Origin: an uncultured Opitutia bacterium | GTDB lineage: Bacteria; Verrucomicrobiota; Verrucomicrobiia; Opitutales; Opitutaceae | NCBI GenBank assembly: GCA_903862955.1 | Contig: CAIPAH010000013.1 | Coordinates: forward strand, 62,001-126,000 | DNA length: 64,000 bases | Reading direction: 5' to 3' | Shown here: positions 41,901 to 48,882 of the stretch, piece after piece | Position numbering within the stretch: position 1 is the first letter of the stretch | Layout: each line of letters opens with the position of its first letter | The notes under the pieces: generated by a model | Database searches by the model: none | What the model was told of the DNA's origin: nothing | Seen by the model: only the letters and a program-made list of their open reading frames with translations | Made by a program: the position numbers and the translations under genes

Positions 41901-44348
41901 CTATCTGGCTTGGAGACCGGTGGGCAAACGCAGCGGCTTGAAGTGCCATTCGGGGACGAGCGTGTAATTCGGCGCGTCGGGGGTGTCGGCGAAGTTCTTC
42001 TCGCCGACGATCTGGCCCGGGCTCACGACGTGCCAGTCGCCGTTGAAATAGTGATGCGGGCCGAAGGTGTTGAACGTGCTGGGCACCAACTCAAGCCGCA
42101 GGCGGTGCGGGCCGGCGGCGAGGGGCGTCGTCAACGTGAGCTGCCAGTCGGGACCCCACGCCCAGCCGGCCGGCTGGCCGTCGATGGTCGCGCGGAGGGC
42201 GTCGCCGAGCACGCCTTGGAAGCGCAGCGTTGGCGTCGGTTTCGCCAGCGTGAAGGTGCTTTCGGCCACGAACGGATCGTGGAGAAACGGAAACCCGGTC
42301 GCCACGAGTTCGCCGGAGACGACGGCCGGCTCGAGGCCCGCGACAAACGGGCCCGCGGTGCGGATCGTGTGCGTCGGGCCGGGCGTGAAGGCCGTGCGGC
42401 TCTTCACGGTAAACGCGCCCTTGAGCCAGAGGTAGGGCTTGGCGGGAAATTCGCGATGGGTGCGGAAGTGCAGGGTGTGCTCGCCCGTCGCGAGCGCCGG
42501 GGGCACGGCGGTCATGCCATCGTAGACGGTGGTCAACGTGAGCGGCTGGCCGTCGAGGCTCGCGTCCACGAGGTCATCCGCGAAGTGCAGGTGCAGGCCG
42601 GCGGGATTGGCTGGGCCGAACGCGGTTGAAAACGTCGCGGTGTATTCGCGCGGCGCCGCGCGCGTGGGCTCGACGAGCCAGGCGTTGGCGGGGAGCGCGG
42701 GCATTTGCCAGGTGAGGGGAATCTCCGGTAGATCTGGCTTAATGCCCGACAGGTGGTGCGGGTTGACCCCAACACGCTGGTTTGCGGGGACCTTCAGCGC
42801 ATTGGGGGCAATGCGCTCCACCCACGATCCGCGCAGGATGGCGGCGGGGTCGACGACGACGTGGCCGTAGCTCGCCTGCCCGAGGGTGATGCGGCCGTGC
42901 TCGATCTTGCCGTCGGTCTCGAGCGTGCGCTCGTCGGTGATGTCGTAGGGAATGCCGGCCGCCTTGAGCTCCTCGAGTTTCTTGAGGAAGGCCGTGTTCA
43001 TCCGGCTCGCGGGCGTGTCGGGGAAGGTGGTGGCGACGTGCTGGTTGGTCTGGAACAGCTCCCACGGCTCATACTCGGTCATGAGTCCGCGGTAGGGCGC
43101 GACGACGAGCGTGTCGGGAACGGGCGGCGGGTTCGTCGTCAGCTCGCGCGAGACGCGGGCGAGCATTTCGGGGAACGCATCCTTCCACGTGAGGTGCAGC
43201 GGCTCGGACGGCGGCCAGTCGGTGAGCGCGGGCGTGTCGAGGCGATATTGGCTGAGGTGGAAGACGAAGTCGGTGATGCCGTTGCGGCCGAGCCAGAGCA
43301 GGTAGCGCTCAAGGTCCTCGGGCGAAGCGCCCCAGCCGGCGCCGCCGAAGCACTCGACCATGCTGCGGCCGTTGGCGAACTGCCGCGAGGCGGCGGCGGC
43401 CTGCCGCGGATAGTAGTCGAGCGCGGGATAGCGCTCGAGCGAGTCGATGCCCGGGATGCTCAGGTGGCGAAAAATGCGGTGCAACGAGCCGACCAGCGGA
43501 AGCTGGAAGAGCGGGTGCTCCTCGCCCTTCACGTGGCCGATGAACTGCTTGCCGTTCTTTTCGCACCACGCGAGGTAGGGCGCGAAGAAGCCGTCGATCA
43601 GCACGTCGGTGACGAGCTCCCAGTAGAGCGTGCGGACCTCCTGGTAGCCGGGGCCGCGGGTGAAGATCAGCGGGAGTTTCTCCGCGAAGTTGGCACCGAG
43701 TTTTTCCTTCAGGCGCGCCGGCATGCCGGGCGTCCACGGGATGCCCGCGACGATCGGATACGGGTCCTTGATGATGCCCGACTCGGGTTCGTCGGCGAAG
43801 AACGCCTCGACGTAGTCGAACGCCTCCTTGCTCAGCCCGGTGCGGTAGCGCTCGTGGATCAGCTCGAGGAAATGCCCGAGCACCTTGGGGTCGAGTGAGT
43901 CGACGTAGTTGATCTGGTGGGGCGTGAGATACCAGGTCTTGGGCTCGGTGCCGGCGCCGGGGACGAGATGGTTGAGGCCGGCGCTGGTGAACGAACCCAC
44001 GGACAGCGCGGTGGGCGTCGGCGTGAGGTCGAGGCGCCAGGCGCCGCTGTCCGGATATTTCTTGAGCACCTGGCCGTCACCCGTGCCGCTGGGCCAGCCG
44101 TTTTCGTCGTAGAGCCAGAAGCGCAGGCCGAGTTTCTTCGCGTGCAGGATGCAGGCGTCGACCTCGGCCAGATACTTCGGGCTCATGTAGGGCGGGTTGC
44201 CCGGGTAGAAGCGCGGGTGAAACACCACGCCGTGCAGGCCGGCGTCGCGGAAGTCGGCGAGCTGCTTTTGCAGGCGGGCTTGGTCGAGGTCGCCGTTGAT
44301 GGACCAGAAAGTGTAGTAGCGCGGGGCGAGGTCGGTCGGAGTCTTCAA
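41901..44348 (-). CDS. GH106-like glycoside hydrolase (putative alpha-L-rhamnosidase)
   Basis: An 815-residue enzyme. The N-terminal barrel shows RYYTFWSINGDLDQARLQKQ, DAGLHGVVFHPRFYPGN and KLGLRFWLYDENGWPSGTGD; this 'YDE.GWPSG' block is characteristic of GH106-like proteins. Later blocks include DYVEAFFADEPESGIIKD, WCEKNGKQFIGHVKGEEH and FQTNQHVATTFPDTP. The C-terminal 300 residues look like beta-sandwich domains (HLHFADDLVDASLDGQPL; ATIDGQPAGWAWGPDW). The start codon is TTG and no signal peptide is seen. Substrate assignment to rhamnosides rests on the family resemblance only. Confidence 0.75.
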   Translation of the reverse strand: MKTPTDLAPRYYTFWSINGDLDQARLQKQLADFRDAGLHGVVFHPRFYPGNPPYMSPKYLAEVDACILHAKKLGLRFWLYDENGWPSGTGDGQVLKKYPDSGAWRLDLTPTPTALSVGSFTSAGLNHLVPGAGTEPKTWYLTPHQINYVDSLDPKVLGHFLELIHERYRTGLSKEAFDYVEAFFADEPESGIIKDPYPIVAGIPWTPGMPARLKEKLGANFAEKLPLIFTRGPGYQEVRTLYWELVTDVLIDGFFAPYLAWCEKNGKQFIGHVKGEEHPLFQLPLVGSLHRIFRHLSIPGIDSLERYPALDYYPRQAAAASRQFANGRSMVECFGGAGWGASPEDLERYLLWLGRNGITDFVFHLSQYRLDTPALTDWPPSEPLHLTWKDAFPEMLARVSRELTTNPPPVPDTLVVAPYRGLMTEYEPWELFQTNQHVATTFPDTPASRMNTAFLKKLEELKAAGIPYDITDERTLETDGKIEHGRITLGQASYGHVVVDPAAILRGSWVERIAPNALKVPANQRVGVNPHHLSGIKPDLPEIPLTWQMPALPANAWLVEPTRAAPREYTATFSTAFGPANPAGLHLHFADDLVDASLDGQPLTLTTVYDGMTAVPPALATGEHTLHFRTHREFPAKPYLWLKGAFTVKSRTAFTPGPTHTIRTAGPFVAGLEPAVVSGELVATGFPFLHDPFVAESTFTLAKPTPTLRFQGVLGDALRATIDGQPAGWAWGPDWQLTLTTPLAAGPHRLRLELVPSTFNTFGPHHYFNGDWHVVSPGQIVGEKNFADTPDAPNYTLVPEWHFKPLRLPTGLQAR

Positions 44349-44499
44349 GAAGCGCGGACCCTACGACAGCGGGCGCCGGCGAGGGAATGGAAAACGGGAC
44401 GGAGCGGGTGAAAGTTCAGCGGCGGCCGGGGTTTCCCGCTGCGCGTGGCCCAAAATTAATTGTCGATTGCCCGGGATTTGCCCGTAGGTTTCGAGCCTC

Positions 44500-45450
44500 A
44501 TGAAAACGAAGGTCTTTGTCGACGGACAGGAAGGCACGACGGGATTGCAAATCCACGAGCGTCTCGCCCTGCGCGCTGACATTGAAGTCATCGCCATCGA
44601 TCCGGCGCGGCGCAAAGACCTCGCGGCGCGCCGGGCGTGCCTGAACGTCGCCGACGTTGCTTTTCTTTGCTTGCCGGACAGCGCGGCCATCGAGTCCGCC
44701 GCGCTGGTGGACAATCCGCAAACGTGTGTGATCGATGCTTCGACCGCGCACCGGATCAACCCGGCCTGGGCCTATGGCGTGCCGGAACTTGCGCCGGCCT
44801 ATCGGGCGGGCATCCGCAAGAGCAAACGGATCGCCAATCCCGGCTGCCATGCGACCGCGTTTGCCCTGGCTGTCCGGCCGTTCGTCCAGCGGAAAATCAT
44901 TCCGGCCGACCATATCCTCTCCTGCTTTTCACTTACGGGCTACAGCGGGGGCGGGAAGAAATTGATCGCGGCCTACCGCCAGGCGCCACTGCCGGCATCG
45001 CTGGAAAGTCCCCGCGCGTATGCGTTGAACCTCATGCACAAGCACCTGCCCGAAATGCACGTGCACACCGGGCTGGCCTCGCCCCCGATCTTCGTGCCGG
45101 TGGTGGCGAACTTTTACCAGGGGCTCGTGCTCACGATTCCACTCAATCTCGCGCAATTTCCCTCCCGGCCCACGCCGGCAGCCTTGCACCAAATCCTGAC
45201 CGAGACCTACGCCGCGGAGAAGTTCATCCGCGTGTTGCCGCTGGGAGATGAAAGCATCCTGGATGGTGGTTACTTTGATGCGCAGGCCTGCAACGGCACC
45301 AATCGCTGCGACCTTGCGGTCTTTGCCAGTGGCAGCCGCGCGGTGGTCATGGCGCGCTTGGACAACTTGGGCAAAGGCGCCTCGGGCTCGGCCATCCAGT
45401 GCATGAATCTGCATCTGGGTCTCGATGAAGGAACGGGTCTGACCGTCTGA
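44500..45450 (+). CDS. argC: N-acetyl-gamma-glutamyl-phosphate reductase, type 2
   Basis: A 316-residue ArgC of the shorter type 2 class. The enzyme reduces N-acetylglutamyl phosphate in arginine synthesis. MKTKVFVDGQEGTTGLQIHE is the NADP-binding start, ADVAFLCLPDSAAIESA follows, and the catalytic Cys115 is in IANPGCHATAFALAVRP. SLTGYSGGGKKLI and LPEMHVHTGL are type 2 features, and GASGSAIQCMNLHLGLDEGTGL is the C-terminal signature. Other arg genes are not adjacent. The Gfo/Idh/MocA gene follows after 68 bases. Confidence 0.95.
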   Translation: MKTKVFVDGQEGTTGLQIHERLALRADIEVIAIDPARRKDLAARRACLNVADVAFLCLPDSAAIESAALVDNPQTCVIDASTAHRINPAWAYGVPELAPAYRAGIRKSKRIANPGCHATAFALAVRPFVQRKIIPADHILSCFSLTGYSGGGKKLIAAYRQAPLPASLESPRAYALNLMHKHLPEMHVHTGLASPPIFVPVVANFYQGLVLTIPLNLAQFPSRPTPAALHQILTETYAAEKFIRVLPLGDESILDGGYFDAQACNGTNRCDLAVFASGSRAVVMARLDNLGKGASGSAIQCMNLHLGLDEGTGLTV

Positions 45451-45518
45451 TTCGCGTCGGGTGGCGGGCCAAAAAGCTTGTTCGCACCCGTGGGCGGGAT
45501 TTTGCTGACCCAACTCCC

Positions 45519-46517
45519 ATGAGCACTCCCCGGATCGTTCGCGCGGCCATCATCGGCTGCGGAAGTTACGGCGCCGAACACGCCAAGTTTTTGTCGACCT
45601 ATGCTGGCGTGAAGCTGGCGGCGGTGGCCGACATCGCAGCGAATCGCGCCGAGGAATTCCGCCAGAAGTATGGCGCGGGCTACGCGACGGGCGACGTCGC
45701 GAAGATCTGGGCGGATAAGGACATCGATGCCGTCTGGATTTGCACTCAGCACCACACGCACGCGCCGCTGGCCGAGGCGGCGGCCGCGGCGGGAAAGAAT
45801 TTTTTCCTCGAGAAGCCGCTCGCGCTGACGCTCGCGGACTGCAACCGCATCGTAGCGGCGGTGGAGCGGGCGGGCGTGATCGCGGCGGCGGGCTACAAGC
45901 TGCGCTTTTTCCCGGCGGTGGTGGCGGCCAAAGCCTTCATGCCAAAGCCGACGCTCACGATGGCACAGGTGATCGATGACCACTGGGCGTCCGATTTCTG
46001 GGCCAACGACCCGATCCAAGGCGGCGGCAACGTGCTGTCGCAGGGCTGCCACATGGTGGACACGGTGCTGCACCTGCATCCGGCCCCGCCGGTGCGCGTC
46101 TACGCGGCGGGCGGCAACCGGCATCATCCGACGCGCGACATCGTGGACACGGCGGCGATCACGCTGACCTTTGCGGACGGCGCGGTGGCGAACGTGGCAG
46201 TGGGCGACTGCGGCGTGCCGCCGCACTCGTCGAAGTTTGCACTGCAGCAGTCCGACGGCGCGCGGAGTTTCAGCCTGTTCAACCGGCTCAATTCGCTGAT
46301 GACGCGCGAGGACAAGAAAATCACCGAGCATCCCGCGCATCCCGAGGAAGGCGCGGCGGTGATCGACACGCCCTTCATCGCCGCAGTGGCCGAGGGCAAA
46401 CCCTCGCCGGTCACCGTCCAATCCGCCCGACGCACGACGGCCGTGGTGCTCGCCGCGATCGAGTCGATCAAGACGGGCCAGGCTGTGGATCTGACGGTTG
46501 CACCTTGGAACGTCTGA
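45519..46517 (+). CDS. Gfo/Idh/MocA family oxidoreductase
   Basis: A 332-residue NAD(P)-dependent sugar or inositol dehydrogenase-like protein. The Rossmann motif is RAAIIGCGSYGAEHAKFLST, followed by VWICTQHHTHAPLAEAAAAA and the signature FFLEKPLALTLADCNRIV. The C-terminal sheet domain contains IQGGGNVLSQGCHMVDTVLH with the catalytic Asp/His region. Such enzymes oxidise hydroxyl groups of sugars or help release glycosidic bonds by redox elimination. It is convergent with the six-gene leftward operon across a family A repeat. Confidence 0.94.
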   Translation: MSTPRIVRAAIIGCGSYGAEHAKFLSTYAGVKLAAVADIAANRAEEFRQKYGAGYATGDVAKIWADKDIDAVWICTQHHTHAPLAEAAAAAGKNFFLEKPLALTLADCNRIVAAVERAGVIAAAGYKLRFFPAVVAAKAFMPKPTLTMAQVIDDHWASDFWANDPIQGGGNVLSQGCHMVDTVLHLHPAPPVRVYAAGGNRHHPTRDIVDTAAITLTFADGAVANVAVGDCGVPPHSSKFALQQSDGARSFSLFNRLNSLMTREDKKITEHPAHPEEGAAVIDTPFIAAVAEGKPSPVTVQSARRTTAVVLAAIESIKTGQAVDLTVAPWNV

Positions 46518-46555
46518 GGGGTTGGCCGCAAGGAGGCACAAGAAGTCGCAAAAAA

Positions 46556-46614
46556 GTAGGTCGGGCTTTACGCCCGATATGCTGGCAATCCCATCAGGAT
46601 AAACCCCGACCTAC
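46556..46614. repeat. Family A REP-like palindrome, copy 4
   Basis: The left arm is gtaggtcgggctttacgccc and the right arm tcaggataaaccccgaccta, with one part decayed. It lies in the convergent gap between the Gfo/Idh/MocA gene and the end of the leftward operon. Upstream bases (46526-46555) carry a short family E-like piece (gcaaggaggcacaagaagtc). Confidence 0.85.
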
Positions 46615-46642
46615 GCTAGCTGGGTCCGAAGAGACTCCGCTC

Positions 46643-47950
46643 CTACGACGATCGGCGGTTCGTTCCCACGAGTCCGCTGCGGCGGAGGGTCGCGCAGGGG
46701 AGGCTCACGGTTGAGCAGTAGTGCGGATTGCGGCGGAGGTTTTGGCCCGGGTTGATCCACTCCCACGGCCCGCCGTCCTTGCGGTCGGCCGTGATGCTGG
46801 CGACCAAGTCATGCAGGACCGCGCGGGCGGCCGCGGGGTCGACCTTGTGCAGAGCGATGATCAGCCAGCCGGTCATGGTACCCCAGAATGCGCCGTTCTG
46901 ATACTCGCCCGGCGGCGCGGCGCAGGTTTCCCAAAATCCGCCGAAGGGGCCGTCAGGCGGCAGGGCGCGGACCTGGCCCTCGGTGACGCTGCCGCCGGCT
47001 CGATGGAGCGCCAGCAACCCGCGGCAGACCGCGCGCTCGGTCGCGGGGTCGAGCAGGCCCTCGGCGACGGCGAAGGATGAACCCCAGACGTCGTCCTTGC
47101 GGCCGAGTCCGGTCGCGGAGAGCAGCATGGCCTGGTTGTCGCCCGTGTGGCGGAGAAAAACCTGAGTGACGGACTGGCGGAGTTGGGCGGCGATCTGACG
47201 GTAACGCGTGGCAGGGTCGTTTTCGCCCACGGCTTCGTGCAGCGAGGCCAGGTCGTTCGCGGCGCGGTAGCGCAGGACCGTGGGAAAGAGCAGGAGGCCG
47301 GTCTTGCGGACGGAGTCACAGAACCCCCAGTCCACCCGCGTGCGTCCCGGCGCTTCGTCGCCGAGGACAATCCCCGTCGCAGGATCCACGGCGACGAAAG
47401 CGAACGCGTGGTCGCAGATTTCGAGCACCGGGTGTTCGCCCCAGCCGGTGGACACCGGGGTCTGCAGCAGTTTCGGCGTGCCGGTCAGTTGGAAATGCTC
47501 CCACACCATCTGGACAAAGTAGAAGGCGTCATCCGCCGGGGGCAGGAAGCCATACTGGCCGTCGCCCTGGTCGGCGGTGTCGGAGTAGGTGCCCGGAAAC
47601 CACACCGGCTTCCCATTCACATTGATGTGATCGGGGATGCTGAAGCCCGGCACGGAGAGGCCGTGTGCGAGGGCAATGCCCTGCGGCCCGGGCTGCGTCG
47701 ACGCGATCAGCCGGATCCAGCCGTCGATTTCCTCCGCGGAAATGAAGTCATCGCCCAGCATCATGGCGGCGTCGCGCACCCAGAAAGCCGGGTAGTGCCC
47801 GCTGCCGCCCGGGAGGTGAAGCAAATGGCCGGTCGTGTTGATGCCGGTCGAAATTTGCTCCCCGGGTTTCACCGCGGCGGTCGCGACCGTCTCCCGCGCC
47901 AGCTCTCGGAGCGCGGCGTAGTTGCGGTCCAAGTTTTCGCCTTCAGACAT
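46643..47950 (-). CDS. Six-hairpin glycosidase-like protein
   Basis: A 435-residue protein of (alpha/alpha)6-barrel type. Blocks typical of such enzymes: HYPAFWVRDAAMMLGDDFIS, DGQYGFLPPADDAFYFVQMV, DDVWGSSFAVAEGLLDPAT, EYQNGAFWGTMTGWLIIALH and GPWEWINPG. The pattern 'WVRDAAMM ... DVWGS.FA ... YQNGAFWG..TGW' is shared, in degenerate form, with the protein at 58571-59713, so the two are distant paralogues. No signal peptide is seen. It is the last gene of a compact leftward operon and overlaps the SRPBCC gene by eight bases. The catalytic residues and substrate are not known to me. Confidence 0.75.
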   Translation of the reverse strand: MSEGENLDRNYAALRELARETVATAAVKPGEQISTGINTTGHLLHLPGGSGHYPAFWVRDAAMMLGDDFISAEEIDGWIRLIASTQPGPQGIALAHGLSVPGFSIPDHINVNGKPVWFPGTYSDTADQGDGQYGFLPPADDAFYFVQMVWEHFQLTGTPKLLQTPVSTGWGEHPVLEICDHAFAFVAVDPATGIVLGDEAPGRTRVDWGFCDSVRKTGLLLFPTVLRYRAANDLASLHEAVGENDPATRYRQIAAQLRQSVTQVFLRHTGDNQAMLLSATGLGRKDDVWGSSFAVAEGLLDPATERAVCRGLLALHRAGGSVTEGQVRALPPDGPFGGFWETCAAPPGEYQNGAFWGTMTGWLIIALHKVDPAAARAVLHDLVASITADRKDGGPWEWINPGQNLRRNPHYCSTVSLPCATLRRSGLVGTNRRSS

Positions 47951-48422
47951 GGACGGAGTTCGGCCTCGTGCTCGGCGATTCTGCCCGTTGCTTTAGCACC
48001 TGGTTACGCTCTTCGAGCAGCCGGCGCATGTAGCTCTTCAGAAACAACCAGTCGGCAACCCGCCCGAGGAGGCCCAGTGGAGAAGTGTAGTCGAATACAT
48101 CCTTCATCACCGTGCCCGTGGGTGAGGATTCAAATATGTGGTCGTGATCCATGGTGCTGAAGGCTCCGCGCACCATGCTGTCCCGAAAATAAATCGGACG
48201 CCTCATCGCGACGATTCGGCTGGTGAGACGCTGGCGCATACCGAGGTGCCGCGCTTCCCAAGTGACCTCTTCTCCTTGCTCAATCAAACCCGAGGTTCGT
48301 CCCGCCACGGCTCTTTCCCCATGGTTGGACTGACTTTCCGCGTGGACGTCGATACTTCGCGCGAGATCGAAGACTGTCTCGATCGGAGCGGTGATGACGG
48401 TGGTAAGTTCGATACGCGGCAT
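47943..48422 (-). CDS. SRPBCC superfamily protein
   Basis: A 159-residue START-like protein. The first strand and helix IELTTVITAPIETVFDLARSIDVHAES and the late YTSPLGLLGRVADWLFLKSY with the long C-terminal helix RRLLEERNQVLKQRAE are typical of the polyketide cyclase/ligand-binding SRPBCC fold. Bacterial relatives bind hydrophobic ligands or act as cyclases. Base composition looks less GC-rich than its neighbours. It lies three bases after the unknown gene and overlaps the six-hairpin gene, so it is part of the operon. Confidence 0.85.
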   Translation of the reverse strand: MPRIELTTVITAPIETVFDLARSIDVHAESQSNHGERAVAGRTSGLIEQGEEVTWEARHLGMRQRLTSRIVAMRRPIYFRDSMVRGAFSTMDHDHIFESSPTGTVMKDVFDYTSPLGLLGRVADWLFLKSYMRRLLEERNQVLKQRAESPSTRPNSVHV

Positions 48423-48425
48423 GGA

Positions 48426-48875
48426 TCAAGCGGAGGTTCCCACCGGAGGTCGCCAAAGAGCAAGACGTGTGACGAACGCGTCGGCGCGAGGCCTGGGGTC
48501 ATGAAGGAACTGATGGGGCGCCCGGTGATTAAATCCCAAAAAGAACGCCGGGGTCATGAACTCGTCGAGTTCGACGGCAGTGGCATCCCAGCCGGGAAAG
48601 AACCGCCTTAACTTGCGGAAGTAATGCGCGAGATAGCGCTCGCGGTCGGAGTAGCCATGCCAGTCAAAGACTGTTGTCGGGCTCGCGGCAACGATGTGCC
48701 CGCCGCGAAATCCGGCGGCGGGCTGGATCATCAACGGCCGAAATCCGGCCTCGGGAAACCGACGCAGGAAGGCATCGGCCAGAATGTGGCACGCGCCGGC
48801 TTGGAAAAAGGCGCGGTCACCTCGGTTCCAGTTCCACGCGAGGTCGCGCTTCTGGGCTTCAGTGCGGAACAACAT
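48426..48875 (-). CDS. Hypothetical protein with possible Cys-His-Asp triad
   Basis: A 149-residue protein I cannot assign to a family. It opens MLFRTEAQKRDLAWNWNRGD, then FFQAGACHILADAFLRRFPE with Cys29 at the start of a helix, GFRGGHIVAASPTTVFDWHG with His60 and Asp71, and a helical acidic segment (RERYLAHYFRKLRRFFPGWD). The order Cys-helix, then His and Asp on neighbouring strands, is like papain/NlpC-fold cysteine hydrolases. This is inference only. It lies seven bases after the GH38 gene and three before the SRPBCC gene. Its composition looks less GC-rich than the GH genes around it. Confidence 0.7.
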   Translation of the reverse strand: MLFRTEAQKRDLAWNWNRGDRAFFQAGACHILADAFLRRFPEAGFRPLMIQPAAGFRGGHIVAASPTTVFDWHGYSDRERYLAHYFRKLRRFFPGWDATAVELDEFMTPAFFLGFNHRAPHQFLHDPRPRADAFVTRLALWRPPVGTSA

Positions 48876-48882
48876 CGACTTG

